NCBI GenBank assembly: GCA_013360825.1 | Contig: JABWAY010000023.1 | Location: 1-22,503, forward strand | Length of the DNA: 22,503 bases | Direction of reading: 5' to 3' | Source: Candidatus Brocadiia bacterium | Lineage (GTDB): Bacteria; Planctomycetota; MHYJ01; WSZJ01 | Shown here: one piece after another, positions 15,984 through 22,503 of the stretch | Numbering within the stretch: the first letter of the stretch is position 1 | Layout of the letters: every line of letters begins with the position of its first letter | Notes under the pieces: model-generated | Databases searched by the model: none | What the model saw: the letters and a program-made list of their open reading frames with translations, nothing else | What the model was told of the DNA's origin: nothing | Program-made: the position numbers and the translations under genes

Positions 15984-16465
15984 GACTTTGTCACCTCGAA
16001 CCGGCATGCCGTCGCCCCCGCGCTCGCGCACGAGACCTCCGAAACCGTGGCGGCGCCGTAGACCGCTTCGCCGATCCCCTGGGCGACGCCGGCGAGGAAG
16101 TGGCAGACGGGCATCTGCGAGGCTCCGTACGCCTCGGCGTACGGCGAGGACTCGACCGCGATCACGAACCCGGCGTCGCCGTACGATTCGACGCGGAATC
16201 GCCCCCAGCCGATCTGCGTTCCCATCCGGCCCATCGCCTCCACCACCTCGCGCCCCTTCAGCCCCCCGTCGCACAGCCGCCGCGCCGACCGCCCGCCACC
16301 GTCCACGCCGCCGGCCATGAGGCAGCGTTTCGCGACGTCGCCGGCTTCGCGCTCCACCGCCTTCTGGAAGCCGACGAGGGTCTCCGGCCGGACCAGCAGG
16401 AATCTCGCGCCGTTCAGCGTGATCCGCCCCGGCACGCAGTCGAGCCCCTCGATCGTCCCGCTCAT
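15980..16465 (-). CDS. V4R-domain (4-vinyl-reductase-like) protein (161 aa)
   Basis: The C-terminal half matches the V4R small-molecule-binding domain: SSPYAEAYG (106-114), PVCHFLAG (119-126) and the ending SCASAGATACRFEV (145-158), with C121, H122, C146 and C154 as possible metal or ligand contacts. The N-terminal part (FLLVRPETLVGFQKAVE, 22-38) is the usual segment before V4R domains. The family is known from BchJ and from sensor and regulator proteins; its chemistry is mostly unknown. The gene is embedded between hydantoinase B and the acyl-CoA dehydrogenase with ATGA overlaps on both sides, so it should be made in step with them. That place corresponds to where acetone-carboxylase operons carry a third, gamma subunit of about 168 residues, but I see no gamma-subunit sequence signature. 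It has no DNA-binding domain, so a partner, carrier or allosteric role is more likely than transcription control. Confidence 0.8.
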   Translation of the reverse strand: MSGTIEGLDCVPGRITLNGARFLLVRPETLVGFQKAVEREAGDVAKRCLMAGGVDGGGRSARRLCDGGLKGREVVEAMGRMGTQIGWGRFRVESYGDAGFVIAVESSPYAEAYGASQMPVCHFLAGVAQGIGEAVYGAATVSEVSCASAGATACRFEVTKS

Positions 16466-18102
16466 GCGTCCACCCCGTAGTCGCGTTTCGCCGCCTCGCG
16501 CGTCACCTTGCCGTCGCGGACGTCGCGGCGCACCGCCTCCGGGTCGCGCTCGGAAGGCTTGCCGTAGCCGCCCGCGCCCGGCGTCAGCAGGCTCACGACG
16601 TCGCCCGCCTTCAGCCGGTCGATCCCTTTCGCCTTCGCCTTCTTCCCGTTGATCCGCGTCTCGCCGCACGCGCCGTTCATGCCGCCCAGCACCCCGAAAG
16701 GCGGGAACTTCTGCCGGTCCGCGTACCGCGAAAACGACATGTCGGACAGCACGCGGATGTCGCGGCGCAGCGCCAGCGCGCCGCGGTACTTTCCCGCCCC
16801 GCCGGTGTCGGGAATGAACTCGTACCGCTCGACGCGCAGCGGATACTCCAGCTCCTGCGCCTCGGTCGGCGTATTCATGAAGCGAGCCAGGTGCGAATCC
16901 TGTCCGTCGCACCCGTCCTTCGTCGGCCTCGCGCCGGCGCCGCCGCCCTGAATGTCGATACAGACGAAGCGCTTGTGCGTCCCGGCATACCAGCCGGCGA
17001 ACGCGTTGGTCATGATATTGCCGTGCGATCCCGCGGTGACGCGGTGCGGAAGGGCGAGCGCCAGGGCGCGCAGGGTCGCCTCGGATATCTTCTGGGACGT
17101 GTTCGTGCGGGCCTGGACGGCGGCGGGCGGGCGGGGGTTCATGACGAGGCCGGGTTCGGCGACGACCTTGAAGGGGCGGTAGCAGCCGGAGTTCGGCGGC
17201 ACGTGAGGATCGAGGACGGCGATGAGCGCGTAGTAGACGGCGGCGTGGGCCGTGGCGATCGGGCAGTTCAGGTTTCCGACGACCTGAGGGCTCGACCCCG
17301 TGAAATCGACGGTCGCGCCGTCGCCCTTCTTTCGGACGTTCACGCAGATCCGGATCGCGGCCTCGGAGATTCCGTCGTCGTCCACGAAGTCCTCGCCGGA
17401 GTAGGTGCCGTCGGGGATGTCACGCAGCGCGGCGCGGATCCGCTTCTCGGAATGCGCCATGAGTTCCTCGGTCGCCGCCTCCACGACGGCGGGCCCGTAG
17501 CGCTCAAGCGTCTCCTTGAGGCGGCGGACGCCGACGAACCCGGCGGCGGCCTGCGCGCGGAGGTCGCCGAGCGTCTTGTCGGGGACACGGATATTGGCGC
17601 GGAGGATGCCGAAGATGTCGGGCGCCTCGGCGCCGGCGCGGTACAGCTTCACCATCGGGAGGCGCAGGCCTTCCTGGTAGATCTCGGTCAAACCGCCGGT
17701 CACGGTGCCGGGAGCGGACCCGCCGACGTCCGAGTGGTGTGCGATATTGCCGACGAAGCCCGAGAGCTTCCCTTTGTAGAAGACCGGCGAGAACGTCTGG
17801 AGGTCGGTCAGGTGCTGCCCGCCCAGATACGGGTCGTTCGACAGCACCACATCGCCTTCCTCCCAGTCTTTCACGCGTTCGAGCAGCGCGGCCATCGTGA
17901 ACTCGAAACCGGTCAGCAGCATCGGCGCGTGGTGCCCCTGCGCGATCGTCCGGCCGCGCCGGTCGAACACGGCGCATGAGATGTCTTCGATTTCCTTGAT
18001 CACGGTCGAGCGCGACGTGCGGACGAGCGTAAACCCCATCTCGTCCGCGATCGACTCCATGCGATAGCGGATGACCTGCGTCGTGACCGGGTCGGATCTC
18101 AT
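16462..18102 (-). CDS. hyuB: Hydantoinase/oxoprolinase B-type subunit (546 aa)
   Basis: This is the partner of HyuA in ATP-dependent hydantoinase, oxoprolinase or ketone-carboxylase complexes. Family motifs are EDISCAVFD (39-47), AQGHHAP (54-60), SNDPYLGGQHLTD (88-100) and AHHSDVGG (121-128). His and Asp residues in these motifs are likely metal ligands. The C-terminal GAGGYGKPSERDPEAV is typical of this subunit. Length fits N-methylhydantoinase B (about 550-590) better than the acetone carboxylase alpha subunit (about 770). The ATG at 18102 overlaps the hyuA stop by four bases and follows GGAGGGA on the minus strand at 5-base spacing. Its stop overlaps the V4R gene start. It acts in the cytoplasm, with ATP hydrolysis by HyuA driving ring opening or carboxylation. 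The real substrate is unknown. Confidence 0.9.
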   Translation of the reverse strand: MRSDPVTTQVIRYRMESIADEMGFTLVRTSRSTVIKEIEDISCAVFDRRGRTIAQGHHAPMLLTGFEFTMAALLERVKDWEEGDVVLSNDPYLGGQHLTDLQTFSPVFYKGKLSGFVGNIAHHSDVGGSAPGTVTGGLTEIYQEGLRLPMVKLYRAGAEAPDIFGILRANIRVPDKTLGDLRAQAAAGFVGVRRLKETLERYGPAVVEAATEELMAHSEKRIRAALRDIPDGTYSGEDFVDDDGISEAAIRICVNVRKKGDGATVDFTGSSPQVVGNLNCPIATAHAAVYYALIAVLDPHVPPNSGCYRPFKVVAEPGLVMNPRPPAAVQARTNTSQKISEATLRALALALPHRVTAGSHGNIMTNAFAGWYAGTHKRFVCIDIQGGGAGARPTKDGCDGQDSHLARFMNTPTEAQELEYPLRVERYEFIPDTGGAGKYRGALALRRDIRVLSDMSFSRYADRQKFPPFGVLGGMNGACGETRINGKKAKAKGIDRLKAGDVVSLLTPGAGGYGKPSERDPEAVRRDVRDGKVTREAAKRDYGVDA

Positions 18103-20150
18103 CGCAATCCCTCCAGGTCCACGGCCAGCACCCCGAACGCGTCCACGCGCAGCGACAGCCCCGGCGGCACCACGGTGCATGAGATTTCCTCCTCGACGAC
18201 GGCCGGCCCCGCGACCACGTTTCCGGCCTTCAGTTTCGCGCGCTCGTAGATCCCCGAGTCCACCCACCCCTTCCCGCCGAAATACACCTTCCTCTTTCCC
18301 TTCAGCGCCGCTCTCGCGTCTTTCGTGCCTTTCGCCGGCCGGGGGACATCCACCTCCGGCGTCACGCCGATCGCCGTCACGCGCAGGTTTACCACGACCG
18401 TCCGCTCGTCCACCGCCTTGAACGCGTAGATCCGCTCGTGGAGCTTCTCGAAATCCGCCAGCATCGCCTTCACGTCCGGCTTCGGATTGCGCCCGACCGG
18501 CACGTTCAGCTCGTAGGACTGGCCCTCGAATCGCAGGTCCGCCGACCACTCGACCCGGCGGTCCTTCTTCGCGATCCCGTCCGCCTCGAGCTCCGCCACG
18601 CCGCGCTTCTCGAGCTCGCCGAACGTGCGGCCGAGGGAAGCGCCGTCGAGCTCCTCCTGCGGGATCATCACGGTGCGCGTGAAGTCGTGGCGCGTGTCGG
18701 CGACGAGCAGGCCGAACGCCGAGAACGTGCCGGGGTACGGCGGAATCAGGACGCGCTTCATGTTCAGGTCCATTCCGATCTCGACGGCGTGGAGCGGGCC
18801 GGCGCCGCCGAAGGCGAGGAGGGAGAACTCGCGGAGGTCGTGGCCGCGCTGGGTGGAAATGGCGGCGATACCCTTGGCCATGTTGGCGTTGACGACGCGG
18901 AGGATGCCGAAGGCGGCGTCCTCGAACGGGAGGCCGAGGGGCGCGGCGACGCGGTCGCGGATGACCGCCTCGGAGAGGTCCTGACGGAGCGCGATCTCGC
19001 CGCCGAGGAAGTAGCCTGGGCTGATGCGGCCGAGGGCGACGTTGGCGTCCGTCACGGTCGCCTCGGCGCCGCCGCGGCCGTAGCAGGCCGGTCCCGGGAC
19101 GGCGGTCGCGCTCTGGGGCCCGACGCAGAGGGCGCCACCGCGGTCCACCCACGCGATCGAGCCGCCGCCGGCGCCGATCACGTTCACGTCGTCCATCGCA
19201 ATCTTGATCGGGTATCCGTCGAACTTCGCCGTGGTCGTGACGTGCGCGGCGCCCCCGGCGACCAGGCTGATGTCGAACGACGTCCCGCCCATGTCCACCG
19301 CGACGATCTTCGGCTCGTCCGTCAGCCTCGCGAGCCAGGCGGCCGCCGTCGCGCCTCCCGCCGGGCCGGAGTTCACGAGGTGGACCGCGCGGCCCTTCGC
19401 CGCCGCGGCCCTCATCGCGCCGCCATTCGCCTGGACCAGACGCAGTTGCGTCGCGGGATAGCTGTCCCCCAGCCTTTTCGACAGCCGTTCCACGTACGAC
19501 TCGACGATCGGCGCCAGGTACCCGCTGATGACGACCGTCGAACAGCGCTCGAACTCGCGGAACTCCGGGCACACGTCGCTGGAAAGCGCCACGTACACGC
19601 CGGGCAGCTCCTTCGCCAGGATCTCCCGGGCGCGCTTTTCGTGCGCGGGGTTCAGGAACGAGAAGAGAAAACAGATCGCGACCGCGCGGACCTGCTCCGC
19701 TCGGAAGATTCCGGCGGCAGCGCGGACGGAGGCTTCGTCGAGCGCCGTGACGACCTCTCCCCTGCTTCCGACGCGCTCGACCGCCTCGAGCCGGAGCGAT
19801 CGAGGCACCAGCGGCGGCGGATTGTCCACGTTGACGTCGTACAGCCCTGCCGCCGGCCGCTGCACCCGGCCGATCTCGAGCACGTCCCGGAAGCCGGCGG
19901 TCGTGAGCAGCCCCGTCTTCACGCCGTTTCGCGTCAGGAGCGCATTCGTGCCGATCGTCGTCCCGTGCACCACCAGCTCCGCGTCGCGCGCCGTCGCGCC
20001 CGCGGCCGCCAGCAGCTTGCCGATCCCCGTCACGACCCCTTCCGACGGGTCCGCCGGTGTCGTATGGGTCTTGCGGACCGTGACGTTCCCGTCCCCGTCG
20101 ATCCCGATGAGGTCCGTGAACGTGCCTCCGACGTCGATCCCGATCCGCAT
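18099..20150 (-). CDS. hyuA: Hydantoinase/oxoprolinase A-type ATPase subunit (683 aa)
   Basis: This is an ASKHA-fold ATPase. The phosphate-1 motif is DVGGTFTD (6-13), with HGTTIGTNALL (62-72), NSGPAGG (260-266) and phosphate-2 motif DMGGTSFD (286-293), followed by GAGGGSIAWVD. The length is the family norm. It phosphorylates or activates a cyclic amide, or a carboxylate or ketone, for the HyuB partner. The ATG at 20150 puts the conserved IGIDVGGT at the very N-terminus and follows GAGGA at seven bases. Longer in-frame readings that overlap the mutase gene are shadows. An AT-richer 80-base gap with promoter-like elements separates it from the mutase gene. It could therefore be expressed both from its own promoter and by read-through. 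It ends with an ATGA overlap into hyuB. Confidence 0.9.
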   Translation of the reverse strand: MRIGIDVGGTFTDLIGIDGDGNVTVRKTHTTPADPSEGVVTGIGKLLAAAGATARDAELVVHGTTIGTNALLTRNGVKTGLLTTAGFRDVLEIGRVQRPAAGLYDVNVDNPPPLVPRSLRLEAVERVGSRGEVVTALDEASVRAAAGIFRAEQVRAVAICFLFSFLNPAHEKRAREILAKELPGVYVALSSDVCPEFREFERCSTVVISGYLAPIVESYVERLSKRLGDSYPATQLRLVQANGGAMRAAAAKGRAVHLVNSGPAGGATAAAWLARLTDEPKIVAVDMGGTSFDISLVAGGAAHVTTTAKFDGYPIKIAMDDVNVIGAGGGSIAWVDRGGALCVGPQSATAVPGPACYGRGGAEATVTDANVALGRISPGYFLGGEIALRQDLSEAVIRDRVAAPLGLPFEDAAFGILRVVNANMAKGIAAISTQRGHDLREFSLLAFGGAGPLHAVEIGMDLNMKRVLIPPYPGTFSAFGLLVADTRHDFTRTVMIPQEELDGASLGRTFGELEKRGVAELEADGIAKKDRRVEWSADLRFEGQSYELNVPVGRNPKPDVKAMLADFEKLHERIYAFKAVDERTVVVNLRVTAIGVTPEVDVPRPAKGTKDARAALKGKRKVYFGGKGWVDSGIYERAKLKAGNVVAGPAVVEEEISCTVVPPGLSLRVDAFGVLAVDLEGLR

Positions 20151-20184
20151 TTCAGGGTCCTCGAAGAGCCCGGTGTCCGGAAGA

Positions 20185-20213
20185 AGGTTAAGTCCATTAA
20201 CAACATGGGTCAA
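20185..20213 (-). promoter_or_regulatory. Candidate promoter for the hyuA-hyuB-V4R-acyl-CoA dehydrogenase genes
   Basis: On the minus strand, TTGACC (20213 to 20208, five of six to the -35 consensus) is followed after exactly 17 bases by TAACCT (20190 to 20185, three of six to the -10). The spacer and flanks are clearly AT-richer than neighbouring DNA. It lies in the only sizeable gap of the minus-strand operon, about 35 bases upstream of the hyuA ATG. Confidence 0.45.
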
Positions 20214-20230
20214 TCCTGCGGGCCCGCCCG

Positions 20231-21820
20231 TCAGAACTTCGGCTCGCGGAACTCCCCGAACTCGGCCCGGAGCGCCCCCATGATCTCCCCGACCGTCGCC
20301 CGCGCCTTCACGGCCTCGAGAATCGGGGGAACCAGGTTCTGCGTCCCCGCCGCGGCCCGCCGGACGGCGGCCAGGGCCCGCTGCACTCCGTCCCCCGAAC
20401 GCCGCGCGCGGAGTTCCCGGAGCGACGCGGCTTTCCGCCCCGCTTCCGCCGCATCGTACGGATGCGTCTCGACCTGGGGAGAGGGGTTTCCGGCGGTGAC
20501 GTGACGGTTCACGCCGACCTTCGGAATCTCCCCGCGCCGCAGCCGCCGCTCGTACTCGTAGGCCTGCCCCGCCAGCCGCCGCTGCATCCACCCCGTCTCG
20601 ATCGATCTCACGACGCCCCCGGCCGCGCGCACCTCCGCCGCCGCTTCCTCGATCTTCTTCCCCATTTCCGCCGTCAGCGATTCCACGAAGTACGATCCGC
20701 CCAGCGGGTCCGCCGTGTCGCACAGCCCGACCTCCTCCGCGAGGATCTGCATGGTGCGGAGGGCGAGGAGCGACGCCTTCTCGCTCGGGATCGAGTAGGC
20801 CTCGTCGTAGCAGCAGAGAGCCATGGTCTGGGCGCCGCCGAGTGCCGCGGCGAGGGCGTAATAGGCGCCGCGGGCGATGTTGTTCTCGGGTTCCTCGATC
20901 GTCAGCCCGCCGCCGCCCCCGCCGGCCAGCATCCGCAGCTGCATCGCCTTCAGGTCCTTCACGCCGCACTCCTCGCGCAGCATCCTCGCCCACCGGCCCC
21001 TTCCCGCGCGGAATTTCGCGACCTGCTCCCAGAGGTTGCCGAAAACGTTGAAATTGAACGTCAGGCGGCCGGCGATCTCGTCGGGGGTGAGGCCGCGCGG
21101 CGTGGACGCGTCGATGTAGGCCTTCGCGATCTCGAACGCGTACCCCATTTCCTGCGCCGGCGTCGCCCCGGACTCGCGCAGGTGGTACCCGCAGATGCTG
21201 ACCGCGTTGTATCTCGGCGCCGACTTCGCACAGAACTCGATCGAGTCGGCGACGAGCCGCACGGAGGGCCCCACCGGAAAGACCCACGCACCGCGGCCCA
21301 CGAACTCCTTGAGGATGTCGTTCTGCAGCGTGCCGCGGACCGCCGCCGCGGGGACGCCCTGCTTCTCCGCAACCGCGAGGTGCATCGCAAGCATGACCAG
21401 CGCCGGCGCGTTGATCGTCAGCGCCGTCGAGATCTCGCCCAGCGGGATCCCCTCGAATGCGCGCTCGAAGTCGTCGAGCGTGTCCACCGCCATCCCCACA
21501 CGCCCGACTTCCCCCTCCGCCCGCGGGTCGTCCGAATCCATCCCCAGCTGCGTCGGGAGGTCGAACGCGACGTTCAGCGCGTTCTGCCCGTGCGCCAGCA
21601 GCGCCCGGAACCGCTCGTTCGTGCTCGCCGGCGTGCCGAAGCCCGCATACTGCCGCATCGTCCACGGCTGCCTGCGGTACATCGTCGGATGAATCCCGCG
21701 CGTAAACGGCCACGCCCCGGGCGGCTCCGGAGGGGCCGCCGGCGCGTCCGCCGCCGTGTAGACCGGCTTGACCTCTATGCCGGACTCGAGCCGGACTTTC
21801 CCGTCCGATTGCGGATCCAC
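20231..21820 (-). CDS. Methylmalonyl-CoA mutase-type large (catalytic) subunit, B12 domain on a separate gene (529 aa)
   Basis: This is the adenosylcobalamin-dependent acyl-CoA mutase TIM-barrel subunit. Conserved elements are TRGIHPTMYR (40-49), WTMRQYAGFG (53-62), FDLPTQLGMDSD (86-97), TLQNDILKEF (164-173) and SICGYHLRESGA (208-219). Counting against the known methylmalonyl-CoA mutase, Tyr58 and Arg176 correspond to the Tyr and Arg that hold the substrate carboxylate, and His213 to the cobalamin-side His. Isobutyryl- and 2-hydroxyisobutyryl-CoA mutases replace these with Phe or Ile and Gln, so a dicarboxylic substrate such as methylmalonyl- or ethylmalonyl-CoA is favoured. The B12-binding domain is absent here and supplied by the gene just upstream. 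Start GTG 21820 places the family motif SGIEVKPVYT at residues 13-22. It overlaps the B12 gene by 46 bases. The N-terminal extension is shorter than in typical homologues (about 555 residues). Confidence 0.92.
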   Translation of the reverse strand: MDPQSDGKVRLESGIEVKPVYTAADAPAAPPEPPGAWPFTRGIHPTMYRRQPWTMRQYAGFGTPASTNERFRALLAHGQNALNVAFDLPTQLGMDSDDPRAEGEVGRVGMAVDTLDDFERAFEGIPLGEISTALTINAPALVMLAMHLAVAEKQGVPAAAVRGTLQNDILKEFVGRGAWVFPVGPSVRLVADSIEFCAKSAPRYNAVSICGYHLRESGATPAQEMGYAFEIAKAYIDASTPRGLTPDEIAGRLTFNFNVFGNLWEQVAKFRAGRGRWARMLREECGVKDLKAMQLRMLAGGGGGGLTIEEPENNIARGAYYALAAALGGAQTMALCCYDEAYSIPSEKASLLALRTMQILAEEVGLCDTADPLGGSYFVESLTAEMGKKIEEAAAEVRAAGGVVRSIETGWMQRRLAGQAYEYERRLRRGEIPKVGVNRHVTAGNPSPQVETHPYDAAEAGRKAASLRELRARRSGDGVQRALAAVRRAAAGTQNLVPPILEAVKARATVGEIMGALRAEFGEFREPKF

Positions 21821-22188
21821 GTCACGATGTCCTCGAAGGGAGTGCCCATCCGGAAGACGGCCTCGACGCCGATCGCGCGCAACTCGGCCTCGTCGGCCGC
21901 AGGGACGACGCCGCCCAGAATCAGCGGCTTCCCGCTGCCGCGCAGCCCCTCCGCGACGCGCCGGCACAGCGGCAGGTGTGCGCCCGACAGGATGCTCATC
22001 CCGACGACGTCGACGTCTTCCTCAATCGCCGCCCGGACGACCGCCTCCGGCGCGGCGTGAAGCCCCGTGTAGATCACTTCCATTCCCGCATCGCGCAGGG
22101 CCAGCGCCACGACCTTCGCCCCGCGGTCGTGCCCGTCGAGCCCGGGTTTCGCGATCAGGACGCGCGGCGGCAGCGGAAACGCGCCCAT
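21775..22188 (-). CDS. B12-binding small subunit of acyl-CoA mutase (137 aa)
   Basis: This is a stand-alone cobalamin-binding domain of Rossmann type. The DxHxxG motif, which carries the lower-ligand His, is LDGHDRG (17-23) with His20. The second motif is GMSILSGAH and the third LGGVVP. Length matches small subunits of split mutases (about 130-140). The ATG at 22188 shares one base with the thiolase stop (TGATG on the minus strand), and the gene runs 46 bases into the large subunit gene. Longer in-frame readings upstream overlap the thiolase gene in another frame and lack conservation. It would associate with the large subunit at 20231-21820 to form the active mutase. No MeaB-type chaperone GTPase is visible in the window. 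Confidence 0.92.
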   Translation of the reverse strand: MGAFPLPPRVLIAKPGLDGHDRGAKVVALALRDAGMEVIYTGLHAAPEAVVRAAIEEDVDVVGMSILSGAHLPLCRRVAEGLRGSGKPLILGGVVPAADEAELRAIGVEAVFRMGTPFEDIVTWIRNRTGKSGSSPA

Positions 22189-22503
22189 CAGACCCCCTTC
22201 ACCGCAACGACGATCGCCGCGGCGCTGTCGCCGGCCGCGCAGCCGGACATCAGGCCGATGCCGCCTCCCTTGAGCGCGAGTTCCTCGACCAGCTCGATCA
22301 CGAGCCTCATCCCGGTCGGTCCCTGGGGGTGGCCCCACACGAGCGGCGACCCGAAATTGTTCACGGTCTCGGGCGCGACGCCCAGGTCCCGGCAGAAGTG
22401 CAGGTCTCCGACGGCGAACGGGTTGTGGAGCTTGATCGCCGCGACGTCCTTGAGCGCCACGCCGGCGTCGGCAAGCGCCGCGCGGGCGGCCGGCGCCGGC
22501 AAT
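22188..22503 (-). CDS. Thiolase / acetyl-CoA acetyltransferase, C-terminal part (starts beyond right edge)
   Basis: Only the last 104 residues are inside the window; the frame continues past 22503. Thiolase C-terminal motifs are clear: LHNPFAVGDL, the catalytic-His segment WGHPQGPTGMR, and the Cys segment SGCAAGD, which carries the proton-exchanging Cys. The sequence resembles the SCP-x-like acetyl-CoA acetyltransferase branch found in catabolic operons rather than PhaA/AtoB. It would cleave a 3-oxoacyl-CoA with CoA. It is the most upstream gene of the minus-strand operon that can be seen, joined to the B12 subunit by a one-base overlap. The nucleophile Cys and N-terminal domain cannot be checked here. 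Confidence 0.88.
   Translation of the reverse strand, partial: LPAPAARAALADAGVALKDVAAIKLHNPFAVGDLHFCRDLGVAPETVNNFGSPLVWGHPQGPTGMRLVIELVEELALKGGGIGLMSGCAAGDSAAAIVVAVKGV

Noticed and set aside
14490..16061. Long plus-strand open frame crossing the Rid gene and running antisense to the acyl-CoA dehydrogenase
   Set aside because: Shadow frame with Gly/Arg/Glu-rich composition; both real genes in this interval are certain.
16462..20150. Acetone carboxylase
   Set aside because: The B subunit is about 546 residues, near hydantoinase length and much shorter than the carboxylase alpha subunit, and no gamma-subunit sequence is seen. Kept only as an alternative hypothesis for the pathway.
18438..22060. 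Long plus-strand open frames opposite hyuA and the mutase gene
   Set aside because: Arg/His/Asp-rich shadows of conserved minus-strand enzymes, with no motif or ribosome binding site.
20231..22188. Isobutyryl-CoA or 2-hydroxyisobutyryl-CoA mutase
   Set aside because: The split subunits suggested it, but Tyr58 and Arg176 match the methylmalonyl-type carboxylate-binding pair.

Overview
The window is GC-rich bacterial chromosomal DNA, tightly packed, with overlapping genes and frequent GTG starts. Three features suggest a Planctomycetota-like or similar anaerobe-related lineage: a very large membrane Ser/Thr kinase carrying FG-GAP/VCBS repeats, lone GspG-like pseudopilins, and a Cys-rich exported protein. 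This assignment is inference; no rRNA or other taxonomic marker is present. I saw no tRNA, rRNA, CRISPR array, insertion sequence, integrase or attachment site.

Region 1 (1-2733, minus strand) holds a probable pseudopilin operon, read 2045 to 1: two prepilin-like proteins, then a PilM/GspL-like protein cut by the left edge. Upstream of it lies a separate small Cys-rich exported protein (2257-2733). Region 2 (3304-8555, plus strand) holds a membrane-anchored metallophosphoesterase with altered metal-site motifs, and a 1272-residue kinase with one membrane segment, PEGA-like modules and nine Ca-binding-type DxDGDG loops. Two gene-free stretches (2734-3303 and 4360-4736) separate these units.

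Region 3 (8774-22503) is metabolic and consists of two convergent operons meeting at 14854-14858. The plus-strand operon is iorA-iorB (indolepyruvate:ferredoxin oxidoreductase), a three-subunit molybdenum hydroxylase of the xanthine/aldehyde dehydrogenase family (FAD, 2Fe-2S, Mo subunits), and a RidA-family protein lacking the canonical Arg. The minus-strand operon, read from the right edge, is thiolase (partial), B12-binding mutase subunit, methylmalonyl-CoA mutase-type large subunit, hydantoinase/oxoprolinase A and B, a V4R-domain protein, and an acyl-CoA dehydrogenase. Nearly every junction overlaps by 1 to 46 bases, so the sets are probably translationally coupled.

Taken together, Region 3 looks like a catabolic module: molybdenum hydroxylation, ATP-dependent lactam opening or carboxylation, 2-oxoacid oxidation to acyl-CoA, beta-oxidation-type steps, and B12-dependent rearrangement. 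The substrate cannot be read from sequence. An N-heterocycle or a ketone are the two routes I consider plausible. Several enzymes lack residues normally essential in their families (acyl-CoA dehydrogenase, RidA, phosphoesterase), which makes the cluster worth biochemical attention.
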